In this document: one piece after another, positions 1-7,697 of the stretch | Layout of the letters: each line of letters begins with the position of its first letter | Position numbering within the stretch: position 1 is the stretch's first letter | Position numbers and translations under genes: made by a program | The notes under the pieces: generated by a model | What the model was told of the DNA's origin: nothing | Seen by the model: the letters and a program-made list of their open reading frames with translations, nothing else | The model's database searches: none | Origin: Nocardiopsis ganjiahuensis DSM 45031 | GTDB taxonomy: Bacteria > Actinomycetota > Actinomycetes > Streptosporangiales > Streptosporangiaceae | Assembly (NCBI RefSeq): GCF_000341085.1 | Contig: NZ_ANBA01000008.1 | Coordinates: forward strand, 62,001-126,000 | DNA length: 64,000 nt | Reading direction: 5' to 3'

Positions 1-105
1 TCGGCCCTGGGTGGTTGGGGGCCGGATCTGCCGCAGGCGCCCGGTCCCGTCGGGCCCGGGTGTCCGGGCCTTCGGGGCGGTGCCGTGGCCGCCCGCGGAA
101 CGACG

Positions 106-744
106 CTAACCGGGGCCGGGGGCGAGCGCTCCGCGCACCATCGCCTCGGTGAGGGTGCGCACGGAGGCCTTGTCCAGGAGCTCGACGGGGCGTGCGGTGA
201 GAGTGAACAGGGCGCCGCCGTACAGGGTGATCAGGGTGGCGATCGCCTCCGGTGAGGCCCCGGTGCCCAGGTCCTCGTGCAGCCGGGCGGTACCGGCGAA
301 CGCGGTGCCTTCGAGCTCGGCGAGGACGGCGGCGAGCGCGGGGCGGCGGCGCGCCTCCAGCTGGAGTTCGAAGATCGCCAGGTAGCGCTCGCGCAGGGTG
401 GTCACCTCGGTCCACAGGGATTCGGTGAGCAGGTCCACCATGGTCCGGACGGTGGCCTCGGCCCGCTCCTGTGGCGGGGTGGTGTCCGGGTCGGGCAGGG
501 GGGAGGAGGCGGCGACCGCGGCGGTGGCCTCCGCGGCTTCGGCCAGGTGGACCTCCGCGATCCGCTCGGCGGCGGTGATGAGGAGCTTCTCCCGGTTGCG
601 GAAGTAGTTGGTGGCGGTCCCCGCTGGTACGCCCGCGCGTGCCTCGACGGCGCGGTGGGTCAGCCCGTGGGTCCCCTGCTCGGCCAGAAGGGCGATGGCC
701 GCGTCCGCCAGGGCGCGGCGTCGTTGCAGGTTGGCGGGAGGCAT
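106..744 (-). CDS. TetR/AcrR family transcriptional regulator
   Basis: 212-residue one-domain repressor. The N-terminal helix-turn-helix is clear at about residues 28-48 (LTHRAVEARAGVPAGTATNYF pattern), followed by the usual helical ligand-binding domain, a typical TetR length. The ATG at 744 is chosen because the HTH begins normally after it; the frame runs further upstream but only across the divergent monooxygenase. It is divergent from the FAD monooxygenase at 842, so it most likely represses that gene and itself from the 97-base intergenic region and is induced by a substrate-like small molecule. A TATAAT box lies 7 bases upstream of the start, predicting a leaderless mRNA. Family is sure; target is inference from position. 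Confidence 0.9.
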   Translation of the reverse strand: MPPANLQRRRALADAAIALLAEQGTHGLTHRAVEARAGVPAGTATNYFRNREKLLITAAERIAEVHLAEAAEATAAVAASSPLPDPDTTPPQERAEATVRTMVDLLTESLWTEVTTLRERYLAIFELQLEARRRPALAAVLAELEGTAFAGTARLHEDLGTGASPEAIATLITLYGGALFTLTARPVELLDKASVRTLTEAMVRGALAPGPG

Positions 745-751
745 GGGGGTG

Positions 752-757
752 ATTATA
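752..757 (-). promoter_or_regulatory. Consensus -10 box of the TetR gene (leaderless)
   Basis: On the minus strand the sequence reads TATAAT, then 7 bases, then the ATG at 744. Transcription would start at or beside the A of ATG, giving a leaderless transcript, which is common in actinobacteria. No good -35 hexamer is visible. The TetR operator should overlap this stretch. Confidence 0.5.
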
Positions 758-798
758 GGGCCCGGAAAGTTACCACTACTATCGTATTGAATGAGGAG

Positions 799-817
799 GG
801 GCGGAACCGATCCGCCC
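799..817 (+). promoter_or_regulatory. Hairpin in the leader of the FAD monooxygenase gene
   Basis: Seven-base inverted repeat (GGGCGGA, 5-base loop, TCCGCCC) between the likely promoter and the start at 842. It could be a leader hairpin or part of the TetR operator; the arms are short, so function is uncertain. Confidence 0.3.
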
Positions 818-841
818 GCCGGGAGCAGACGGGGGAGCCCC

Positions 842-2068
842 ATGAGTGAGCGCACAGCGACGGTCGTCGGCGGAGGTATCGCCGGACTGGCCTCGGCCCT
901 GTCCCTGGCCCGGGCCGGTTGGAGGACGCGTGTGCTGGAGTCCCGTTCGGGGACGACCGAGGTCGGGTCCGGCCTGGCCCTGCCGCGCAACGGCGTCGTG
1001 GCCCTGAACGCCCTGGGCTTCGACGACGCCGAGATCGACCGGACCGGCCACCGCACGCAGATGACGGGTTTCGTGGACACCCTCGGTCGGCCCATCCTGA
1101 CCATGCCCGTCGACGACCCGCAGGTGCGCGAGTTCACCACCGTGTGGGGGTTCCACCGGCAGAGACTGCACGGACTGCTGGCCCGGGCCGCGCACCAGGA
1201 GGGCGTGGAACTGGTGCGCGGGGCACGTGTGACAGGTGTGGCAGCCGGTCGCCCCGAAGGTGCGCCCGCCGTGGTCAGCTGGCAGCAGAGGGGAACCGGC
1301 CCGGACACGACCGGCCACGAGACCGAGTCGGATCTGGTGGTGGGAGCCGACGGCCTGCGGAGCGCCGTACGCGGCGCACTCCACCCCCGGGTGCGCCCCC
1401 TCTACAGCGGCAGCACCGACTGGCGGGCCATCGTGCCCGTGGCGGCACTGCAGGGCACCGGGCTGGACGGGCGGCTCGTGGAGTACTGGGGACCGGGCAC
1501 GGAGTTCGGGGTCATGCAGGTCAACGCCGAACAGGTGTACTGGTACGGGCACATCAAGGCGCCCGAGCGGGCGGTCTTCGACGACGAGCTCGCCACCGCG
1601 CGCGCCGGCTTCGCCGGCTGGGCACCCGAAGTGCTCGCCCTGATCGACGCCACCACCCCCGACCAGATCATGCGGCACGACGTCCACCACATGCCGGAGG
1701 GCCCACAGAGCTACGTCCGGGGGCGGGTGGTGCTGATCGGAGACGCGGCCCAGGGCGCCCTGCCCACAGGGGGGCTGGGCGCGGCCAGCGCCCTGGAGGA
1801 CGGTGCCAGCCTGGGCCGGCTGGTGGGACCGGCCCGCCGGGGAGACCTCGAGCGGGCCCTGGCCGGGTTCGACGCCCTCCGGCGTCCGCGCCGCCGCGCC
1901 CTGGCCCGACAGGCCCGTGTCGTCGCGCGTTGGGGAGCGGACCTGGGCGGCGGCTGGCGGCAGAAGCTGCGCAACTCCGCGTTTCGGCTGGTCCCCGCAG
2001 GCGCCGTGGTCAAGTCGAGGAAGGACGTCGTGCACTGGGCGCCGCCCGCACCCCTGATCCCCGCCTGA
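842..2068 (+). CDS. FAD-dependent monooxygenase (PHBH/class A flavoprotein hydroxylase type)
   Basis: 408 residues. The N-terminal Rossmann motif GGGIAG (residues 10-15) binds the ADP part of FAD. A DG motif (GADGLRSAVR, about residue 169) and the GD motif (LIGDAAQG, about residue 300) complete the class A hydroxylase signature. These enzymes use NAD(P)H and O2 to hydroxylate aromatic or polyketide-like substrates in the cytosol. The ATG at 842 is preferred over an in-frame start 51 bases upstream because the Rossmann strand follows it directly and a GGGGGAG site precedes it. The divergent TetR gene probably controls it. It may inactivate a drug or xenobiotic; the substrate cannot be read from sequence. 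Confidence 0.88.
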   Translation: MSERTATVVGGGIAGLASALSLARAGWRTRVLESRSGTTEVGSGLALPRNGVVALNALGFDDAEIDRTGHRTQMTGFVDTLGRPILTMPVDDPQVREFTTVWGFHRQRLHGLLARAAHQEGVELVRGARVTGVAAGRPEGAPAVVSWQQRGTGPDTTGHETESDLVVGADGLRSAVRGALHPRVRPLYSGSTDWRAIVPVAALQGTGLDGRLVEYWGPGTEFGVMQVNAEQVYWYGHIKAPERAVFDDELATARAGFAGWAPEVLALIDATTPDQIMRHDVHHMPEGPQSYVRGRVVLIGDAAQGALPTGGLGAASALEDGASLGRLVGPARRGDLERALAGFDALRRPRRRALARQARVVARWGADLGGGWRQKLRNSAFRLVPAGAVVKSRKDVVHWAPPAPLIPA

Positions 2069-2251
2069 GCGGGTCCGGCCCGGGGCTCAGCTCGCCAGGC
2101 CGCGCTCGCCCCGGCCCTCGTGCTCGGTCTCCACCAGGTGGGCGATGCGTCCCACAGGCCGCCGATCCGATCGGCGGCGAGCTCGGCCGCGGGGTCCGGG
2201 TGAACAGAAATCCGTTGCTCCGGTCCCGGTCAGGGCTTAGAGTCATCGCCC

Positions 2252-2761
2252 ATGAGCGATCCCCGCACCGACCCGCCTTTCATCGCCGACGAGCGGGCCA
2301 TGCTCGACAACTGGCTGGACTGGCACCGCGAGACCCTGGCGGTCAAGTGCCAGGGCCTGACCGACGAACAACTGCGTGAGCGTTCCGTGCCGCCTTCGCC
2401 GATGTCCCTGCTGGGGCTGGTCCGGCACATGGCTCACGTGGAGTACGTCTGGTTCCGTGTGATCCTCGAAGGAGAGGAGTGGAACTCCCCGGTCAAGGAC
2501 GACGACACCAACCCCGACGGTGACTTCCTGGACGTGGACACCGCCTCCCCGGAAGAGGCCTTCGCGCTGTGGCGCTCGGAGATCGAGCACGCCCGGAAGG
2601 TCTCGGCCGGGCTCTCACTGGACGCGGTCGGTAAGAAGCAGCGCCACGGCGAGGACTGCTCACACCGTTGGATCCTGGTGCACATGATCGAGGAGTACGC
2701 CCGCCACAACGGCCACGCGGACCTGATCCGCGAACGCGTCGACGGGGCCACGGGGGAGTAG
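2252..2761 (+). CDS. DinB/DUF664 family protein (mycothiol-transferase-like)
   Basis: 169 residues, the usual size of the DinB four-helix bundle. Candidate metal ligands are His59 and His62 in LVRHMAHVEYVW and the C-terminal RHNGHADL histidines, matching the His triad of this superfamily. DUF664 members in actinobacteria are thought to be metal-dependent thiol (mycothiol) S-transferases that detoxify electrophiles. A second member of the family lies at 24619. It is monocistronic on the plus strand, 183 bases after the monooxygenase. Family is firm; a thiol-transferase reaction is inferred from the family. Confidence 0.85.
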   Translation: MSDPRTDPPFIADERAMLDNWLDWHRETLAVKCQGLTDEQLRERSVPPSPMSLLGLVRHMAHVEYVWFRVILEGEEWNSPVKDDDTNPDGDFLDVDTASPEEAFALWRSEIEHARKVSAGLSLDAVGKKQRHGEDCSHRWILVHMIEEYARHNGHADLIRERVDGATGE

Positions 2762-2831
2762 CCACCCGGAAGCCCGGGCACGGCCCTGCGGGCGGGGCCG
2801 AGCCGCGAGCACCGTCAGTACCGGCTCCGGG

Positions 2832-3176
2832 TCAGGACGATCCCTCCCCGCCGACCGGGGAGGCGGAGGAGCGGGCGCGCAGTTCCTCGTTGATGCGCTG
2901 CGCCTCCTCCAGCTGGTCCTCCAGGATGATGATGCGGCACGCGGACTCGATCGGTGTGCCCTCGTCCACGAGTTCACGCGCTCGGGAGGCGATCCTGAGC
3001 TGGTAGCGGGAGTAGCGTCGGTGCCCGCCCTCCGAGCGCAGGGGCTCGATCAGTTTGGCCTCACCCAGAGCGCGCAGGAAGGCCGGCGTGGTGCCGATCA
3101 TCTCCGCGGCGCGGCCCATGGTGTAGGCGGGGTAGTCGTCATCGTCGAACCGGTGGCCGGTCTCGGGACGGGACAA
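2832..3176 (-). CDS. MerR-family (HspR-like) transcriptional regulator
   Basis: 114 residues. The MerR winged-helix motif covers about residues 17-60 (YTMGRAAEMIG, then GGHRRYSRYQL), followed by a coiled-coil helix (about 62-98) and a short acidic tail with no effector domain. This resembles the small HspR-type MerR proteins rather than metal or drug sensors, so it may respond through a partner protein. A strong terminator-like hairpin (3207-3236) lies just upstream, so it probably has its own promoter between that hairpin and 3176. The target is unknown. Confidence 0.85.
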   Translation of the reverse strand: MSRPETGHRFDDDDYPAYTMGRAAEMIGTTPAFLRALGEAKLIEPLRSEGGHRRYSRYQLRIASRARELVDEGTPIESACRIIILEDQLEEAQRINEELRARSSASPVGGEGSS

Positions 3177-3206
3177 GCGTTTCTCTTTCTCCTGATCGCA
3201 CGTCGA

Positions 3207-3236
3207 GGGCCCCAGCGCCGAACGGCGCTGGGGCCC
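3207..3236 (-). terminator. Strong stem-loop, probable terminator of an unseen minus-strand transcript
   Basis: Perfect 13-bp stem (GGGCCCCAGCGCC / GGCGCTGGGGCCC) with a GAAC loop and no T tract, the form usual in high-GC actinobacteria. No plus-strand gene ends here. It is therefore best read as the end of a minus-strand transcript coming from the 3240-3880 region. Confidence 0.6.
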
Positions 3237-3252
3237 GAGAGTTCAGAACCAT

Positions 3253-3336
3253 CTACCGGCCGCTGCCGGTCTTCCGCTTCCCGAGGTCGAACTGGGACGG
3301 GATCGCGGGGATCGCGGTTGTGTGACCGTGGACCAC
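3253..3336 (-). CDS. Candidate small ORF or C-terminal remnant, unknown function
   Basis: A 27-codon frame (GTG at 3336, stop 3253) ending SQFDLGKRKTGSGR. Its codons have the strong G/C third positions of real genes here, and it stops 17 bases before the terminator hairpin. The same frame stays open about 10 codons further upstream without a start, while an ATG preceded by a purine-rich stretch (near 3380) lies in the neighbouring frame. A single-base frameshift could thus have split a roughly 43-residue gene. I do not recognise the peptide. Confidence 0.25.
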   Translation of the reverse strand: MVHGHTTAIPAIPSQFDLGKRKTGSGR

Positions 3337-3444
3337 CTTCTTCCGAACCGGGGCCTGCGGTACCCGGGCTGTTTCTGCTCATGCCCAGGCGATCCTGATG
3401 GCGCTGCTCCTCTCGATCTCAGTGCACTTCTCACTACTACGGTG

Positions 3445-3553
3445 CTACCGGCTCCCGGCGCCTACAACCATGCGCCGGTCAAGCCTTCCTGCGTCTTTCT
3501 TCCTGCTCGGCGTTCCCCGTACAGGCGGAAGGCCGTCCTGCGGTACTGCGTAC
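3445..3553. repeat. Diverged direct repeat, copy 1
   Basis: Begins CTACCGGCTCCC and ends near GTACTGCGTAC. It aligns along its length with 3623-3737, with shared blocks at the start, around CCCGTAC and at CCTGCGGTACT. Each copy contains a CCGTAC-centred inverted repeat. Confidence 0.6.
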
Positions 3554-3622
3554 AGCCCAACTGCGGTGAAACATCCTGCGGTACTTCGATACTTCGATAC
3601 TGCGGTGACGCGTACTGCGGTC

Positions 3623-3737
3623 CTACCGGCTCCCAGCACCTTCCAACACGTGCGCGCTGGTCGAGCCGACCCGCTTTCTCCTTGCTGCGCGGCCTTTCCC
3701 GTACGGGCGAAAGACCGGTCCTGCGGTACTTCTGTAC
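3623..3737. repeat. Diverged direct repeat, copy 2
   Basis: Second copy of the unit at 3445-3553. It contains the near-palindrome CTTTCCCGTACGGGCGAAAG, a good potential RNA stem on either strand. It lies about 180 bases from copy 1. Confidence 0.6.
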
Positions 3738-3959
3738 TGCTTCCACCGGCGTATCCGGTGGTCCTGCTGGTGGATCTCTGTGCCTACGACAGGAAATCTA
3801 GCAGCACTCCCAGGGGATGTCTACAGTCACCGATATAGATTTTCGTGTGTTCCGCGATGAGGTATCCGAGTCGGGGGACAGAGCGTGACGCTTGGGGACA
3901 CAGTGCGGTGGGCAGGGCCCGGCGGTGAGGCCCGCCAGGGCGGAGGAGAGGATCGGAGC

Positions 3960-4889
3960 ATGCCCCTGGACCCCGTTCACAGCTCCGGATCCGTCGACCC
4001 GCTCGGTTGCGGCGCCGCCGAGGAGGCGGCAGCCGCGGTGCGGGCCACGAGCGCGCGCGTCGTCGCCCTGGACACCCGGTTCGGCGCCCGTGGCGTGGTG
4101 GGCACGGCTGTCGGGGCCGCCGTACGGGCACACCGTGCCGCCGCGACACGCTTCGACGGCGACAGGGACGTCCTGGCCGCCGCCTCCGAGGCGCACCAGA
4201 TCGCCGGTTGGGTCGCCTTCGACTCCGAACTCCAGGGCCTGTCCAGGCGCATGAGCGCGACGGCACTGAGTCTGGCCCGGGCGGCCGGGGACCGGTCCAT
4301 GGAGTACTTCGTGCTCAGCCAGCTGGCCCTGCAGGACATTCACCTGTGCCGGCCGAGCGAGGCCGCGCGGATCTGCGACACGGCCCTGTCCGACGGTGTC
4401 CGGGGGAGCGTTGCCACCCTGTTCACCCTGCGTGCGGCACGGGCCGCGGCGCAGACGGGCGAACACCGGCAGGCCCGGCGTCTGATCCGACACACCCGCG
4501 GCCGCTACCTGGACGGGCCCCGGTCAGGGGATCCGGCATGGACCTGGTGGCTGACCGAGGCGGAGATCAGCTGGCACCAGGCCATGATCTGCACGGACGC
4601 CGACGCCTGGGGGCAGGCCGCCGAACACTTCGCCGAGGCCTGTCACGGCGTGCCCGGCCACGGCCGCGCGGCTGCCATCAACCGGGCGAGCCTGCTGTGC
4701 GCGCTGGCCAGGGCCCGCTCCTGGGACGAGGCCGAGGCCGTGCTGGTGCGCGATGTCCTGCCTCACCGGGGCGAGGTGGTCTCGGTACGCACCCAGCGCA
4801 TGCTCGACCACGCCGCCCGGCTCCTGGACGGAGCCCGCGGCAGGCCGTCCCTACGCGAGACCGCCCGCCAACTCCGCCGGAGGCCCTGA
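3960..4889 (+). CDS. HTH-less TPR-like protein related to C-termini of actinobacterial XRE regulators
   Basis: 309 residues, all helical, rich in Ala and Arg. The pattern (LDTRFGARGVVG, then a helix with HQIAGWVAFDSELQGLSRR, then repeated helical hairpins) matches the C-terminal TPR-like sensing region of large XRE regulators in Streptomyces-type genomes. There is no N-terminal helix-turn-helix, and the first 25 residues look disordered. The ATG at 3960 is chosen because GGAGGAGAGG precedes it; a GTG 75 bases upstream is possible. It is preceded by the duplicated gene-poor stretch, which probably carries its promoter. It may be a partner or decoy of a complete regulator elsewhere; function is unassigned. 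Confidence 0.65.
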   Translation: MPLDPVHSSGSVDPLGCGAAEEAAAAVRATSARVVALDTRFGARGVVGTAVGAAVRAHRAAATRFDGDRDVLAAASEAHQIAGWVAFDSELQGLSRRMSATALSLARAAGDRSMEYFVLSQLALQDIHLCRPSEAARICDTALSDGVRGSVATLFTLRAARAAAQTGEHRQARRLIRHTRGRYLDGPRSGDPAWTWWLTEAEISWHQAMICTDADAWGQAAEHFAEACHGVPGHGRAAAINRASLLCALARARSWDEAEAVLVRDVLPHRGEVVSVRTQRMLDHAARLLDGARGRPSLRETARQLRRRP

Positions 4890-5035
4890 GCGGCCGCGCC
4901 CGAAGCCAGTGCTCTCCAGACACAGCGAGCACAGCGGCACCGGGAGAGGCGGGTGTTCAGGGGTGCCCTCCGGGTGACGCTGGTGCTCGGGCCCTGCGCA
5001 GAGGGCGGACAAGGGCAGAACCTCAGAGGCAGCGG

Positions 5036-5488
5036 TCAGGGCATGGTCTTGGACAGGTCCTTGACCACGGTGCGTTCGGGGGTGAAGCGGACCAGGCGGG
5101 CGTCGTCGGCGAAGTACCGGAAGTCCGGGTGCCAGCCGCTCTCGTCATCGCCCAGGTAGCGGCGGAGCTTGCGTCTGCTCAGGGCCGGGTCGAAGGGCAC
5201 CACCTCGGCTCTGCCCCGCATGATCACCTGGAGGAACTCCATCCGCTCCAGGTCGCAGGTGTCCACCACCACGGCCGTGCGGGCGTCGCGTTCCAGGTGC
5301 TTGGCCATGACCGCGTACGTCCCGGTGATCCACCACAGGAACCCCGCCTCCCACAGGAACCAGACCGGTCTGACCGTGGGCTCCCCGGCGGCGTTGGTGG
5401 TGGCCACCCGGGCGACCAGGGGGCGGGCGAGGAAGGCGTCGACGTCGAAGGGATGTGCCTGCTGGGGGGTGCTGGGAGTGTCGGCCAC
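5036..5488 (-). CDS. Pyridoxamine 5'-phosphate oxidase-fold (PPOX) flavin/F420-binding protein
   Basis: 150 residues, typical of the split-barrel PPOX/FDOR superfamily. The N-terminal strand ARVATTNAAGEPTVRPVWFLW and the later RTAVVVDTCDLERMEFLQV and RGRAEVV segments are the usual barrel strands contacting flavin or F420. Actinobacterial members reduce quinones, biliverdin or xenobiotics, or simply bind cofactor. The ATG at 5488 fits the family start. It is monocistronic and divergent from the TnpB-like gene. A second, unrelated-looking PPOX protein is at 13957. Confidence 0.82.
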   Translation of the reverse strand: MADTPSTPQQAHPFDVDAFLARPLVARVATTNAAGEPTVRPVWFLWEAGFLWWITGTYAVMAKHLERDARTAVVVDTCDLERMEFLQVIMRGRAEVVPFDPALSRRKLRRYLGDDESGWHPDFRYFADDARLVRFTPERTVVKDLSKTMP

Positions 5489-5717
5489 ATTCCCAGGCTA
5501 TCCAGTTTTTTAGTGATCTCTCATTCCCCTCAGTTCTGCTCCGGGTGGCCTGGATGTGCTGACCGCTGGGTTTGGCCCAAACCCCCGCCCTTTGTCACTC
5601 CCCCGTGCCATGATTCGAACATGTCCACCCCCTCCCAGCCCACAGCCCACCCCTGGCCGGGGCGCGCGGCCGCCCCGGCCAGGGCGGGCCGATCCGGGCC
5701 GCGCGAGGTGGTGACCG

Positions 5718-7697
5718 GTGAACCACAAGATCCCGCTCGCCGAAGGCCAGGCCTCCCGCACCGCCTGTGTCCGCACGCTCGCCCACTCCGGTGTGGATGA
5801 GAAGACCGGCGAACTCCTCACCGCTTCCACCCTGGCCGAACGTGTGGGCTGGTGCACCGACCTGGTGGCCCAGATGACCGGCGCGCTGCTGACTGCACAC
5901 TGGAACTCCACCGACGTGGACACGCTGGCCGCCGGGGCCGATGCCCAGGGCCGCAGACTCCCCTCGAACGCGTGGATGGCGCTGCGCCGCCTGGGCTGGA
6001 CCACCGCACCGCCCGAGGGTGTGCGGGTCAACGACCGGATCGTTCGGATGGCCCAGGAGACGGCCGGGCGCGTCTTGCGGTCGGTGAAGTGGCGTACTGG
6101 TGTGGTGGCCGGGGTTCTGGCGACCTGGCCCGCTGATCCGGGCAAGCGCACCCGGGCCGAGTGGGACGCCGTCCGCGTCGCGATACCGGGCGGTGAGCAT
6201 CTGCCCTCCAGCGTCATCAAGTCCCGCACCCGCCAGGTCACCGCGTTCGCACGCGAGAACGGGCGCCTTCCCACGGACGTGTTCGAGTTGGAGGGCGTTC
6301 CACCGGCCGCGCCCATGCTGCTGCTGGCCGCGTGCGACGCCCAGCAGGCCACCCTCGAACGCTCCGTGACCGAGCCGACCAAGGTCCTGCTGCGGTTGCA
6401 GCTGCCCACCTGCCCCGACCCCGCCTCCTACCGGGACTGGACGTGGGTGGCCTGCCCGATCACGCTGGCGCCCACCATCCCGGCGAACGCCGTGGTCCAC
6501 CTGCCCACCCTGCGCACCGTCGGCAAACAGGTACGCGCTGATCTGGCCTACACCCACCCCGTGCCCAAGGCGTCCCGCTCCGGGCACACGGTTGCGCTCG
6601 GGGTGGACTGGGGACTGAACACCTTGCTCTCAGCGGGAGCGGCCCGGCTGGGCGAGGACGGGCGCATCACCGCCCTGGGCAGCGGCGCCCAGTTCCGGGC
6701 CGGGGGTGTGCTGGCCAAGCAGGACCGGCTGCGCCGCCAGGGCGAGTTCCTGCACGCCAAGACCGACCAGTACGCCCGGCTCGCCGACCCCGCTCTGGAG
6801 GGCAAGGCCCTCGTCCTGGCCGAAGAGATCCAGCGTGTCTGTGACCGCCGATCCAACCTCAACCAGGCTCTGGCCGCATCGGCCGCCCGCTGGGCTGTGG
6901 ACCAGGCCATTACGGCCGGGGCCACGGTCATCTACCTGGAGGACCTGAGGTCGATGGAAGCGGGCGGCATGGGCCGCACGCACAACCCCCGCCTGTCCCA
7001 GACCGTGCGCGGGCGCATCGCTGAGCGGATGCGGCACCTGGCCGCCGAGGTCGGCATCGCGGTGGTGAGCGTCCCGGCTGAGAACACCTCCAAGCACTGC
7101 CCGCACTGCCTCACCCGGCTGCGGCACCGCAAAGCCCCCGACCGGCCCACCACACCAGGCTGGAAATGGGCCATCTGCCCGAACACCGGCTGCGGGTGGC
7201 AGGGCGACCGCGACCACGGAGCCTGGCGACGCATCGCCGCACGCGGTCTGACCCACCAGGCCAAGACCGTCATGGACACCACCAGCACCACCATGGTGAT
7301 CCGCACGGTCATCGACAAACTCGAAGCCAAAGCCGTCATCACGGCCACCCCGAAAGCCAGCCGGAAAGACCGGTCCAAGACCGGACCCACCCGGCCCCGA
7401 ACCCACCCTCCCGCGCCCAGGCGACGCGGGATTCCCTCGCCTGCCAGGCCCCAAAGCCCGGCCGGAAAGCGTCCGGAGGGACACGCACCAACGGACCGGC
7501 CAGGGCTGCCCCGCGCAGCCCACCGGCACCAGGGCGTGGCCACACACATGGCAACGATCAGTACACCCACCACCAGCCGACATCGGCCACGCGGAGCAGC
7601 ACTGGGCGCGGGATTCCATCTCCACGCTCACGCCACCCCGCCCAGATGGGCAGAACCCGCGCCAGACCTTACGGTTCGCATGGGTTCGCTTAACTGA
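5718..7697 (+). CDS. Standalone TnpB/Cas12-like RuvC nuclease (IS605 OrfB-type), no TnpA
   Basis: 659 residues. The C-terminal half has the split RuvC nuclease: RuvC-I Asp297 in GVDWGLN, RuvC-II Glu408 in VIYLEDL, a zinc ribbon with Cys461, Cys464, Cys487 and Cys492, then RuvC-III DRDHGAW (497-503). This order is that of TnpB and type V Cas12 RNA-guided nucleases. The first 296 residues form an N-terminal region longer than in compact TnpB (about 400 residues in all). After RuvC-III there are about 155 more residues, and the last 115 are basic, Pro/Arg-rich and low complexity. GTG 5718 directly follows an in-frame stop at 5712. No TnpA, resolvase, Cas1/Cas2 or CRISPR array is nearby. It could be a domesticated TnpB or the trace of an IS605/IS607-like element; guide RNA use is inferred from the family. 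Confidence 0.8.
   Translation: MNHKIPLAEGQASRTACVRTLAHSGVDEKTGELLTASTLAERVGWCTDLVAQMTGALLTAHWNSTDVDTLAAGADAQGRRLPSNAWMALRRLGWTTAPPEGVRVNDRIVRMAQETAGRVLRSVKWRTGVVAGVLATWPADPGKRTRAEWDAVRVAIPGGEHLPSSVIKSRTRQVTAFARENGRLPTDVFELEGVPPAAPMLLLAACDAQQATLERSVTEPTKVLLRLQLPTCPDPASYRDWTWVACPITLAPTIPANAVVHLPTLRTVGKQVRADLAYTHPVPKASRSGHTVALGVDWGLNTLLSAGAARLGEDGRITALGSGAQFRAGGVLAKQDRLRRQGEFLHAKTDQYARLADPALEGKALVLAEEIQRVCDRRSNLNQALAASAARWAVDQAITAGATVIYLEDLRSMEAGGMGRTHNPRLSQTVRGRIAERMRHLAAEVGIAVVSVPAENTSKHCPHCLTRLRHRKAPDRPTTPGWKWAICPNTGCGWQGDRDHGAWRRIAARGLTHQAKTVMDTTSTTMVIRTVIDKLEAKAVITATPKASRKDRSKTGPTRPRTHPPAPRRRGIPSPARPQSPAGKRPEGHAPTDRPGLPRAAHRHQGVATHMATISTPTTSRHRPRGAALGAGFHLHAHATPPRWAEPAPDLTVRMGSLN
7425..7617. 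repeat. 11-bp direct repeat flanking the tail of the TnpB-like gene
   Basis: CGCGGGATTCC occurs at 7425-7435 and again at 7607-7617, inside the low-complexity 3' part of the gene. In IS605-type elements the guide-RNA scaffold and right end overlap this part of tnpB, so a repeat here could belong to the right-end structure. Chance is also possible for 11 GC-rich bases. Confidence 0.3.

Larger units (their letters stand above)
3177..3959. other. Gene-poor 780-base stretch with internal duplication
   Basis: No convincing full-length gene. From about 3400 to 3860 the base composition drops and codon bias disappears on both strands. It holds two diverged direct repeats (3445-3553 and 3623-3737), three copies of CCTGCGGTACT (3537, 3575, 3720), a repeated ACTTCGAT unit near 3584-3598, and an A/T-rich patch (3790-3850) that may hold promoters. 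Open frames exist on both strands but the repeats fall in different frames on the plus strand. This suggests a structured RNA, a regulatory array or a decayed element. Confidence 0.5.

Noticed and set aside
2085..2202. Minus-strand protein-like stretch (HPDPAAELAADRIGGLWD and, in another frame, IAHLVETEHEGRGERGLAS)
   Set aside because: Looks like a two-frame remnant, but it is only about 40 codons, has no start or binding site and could be GC-bias noise; too weak to call a pseudogene.
2832..3176. MerR-like regulator as activator of the ABC exporter promoter at 41558
   Set aside because: Distance of 38 kb, and the protein lacks an effector domain; nothing in the sequence links them.
4007..5800. 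Long plus-strand open frame overlapping the HTH-less regulator gene and the PPOX gene
   Set aside because: Its composition is Arg/Pro/Gly shadow coding typical of high-GC frames; the true genes lie in other frames with proper domains.
5621..5800. Upstream ATG frame leading into the TnpB-like gene region
   Set aside because: Stops inside tnpB in another frame, low complexity, no family pattern.
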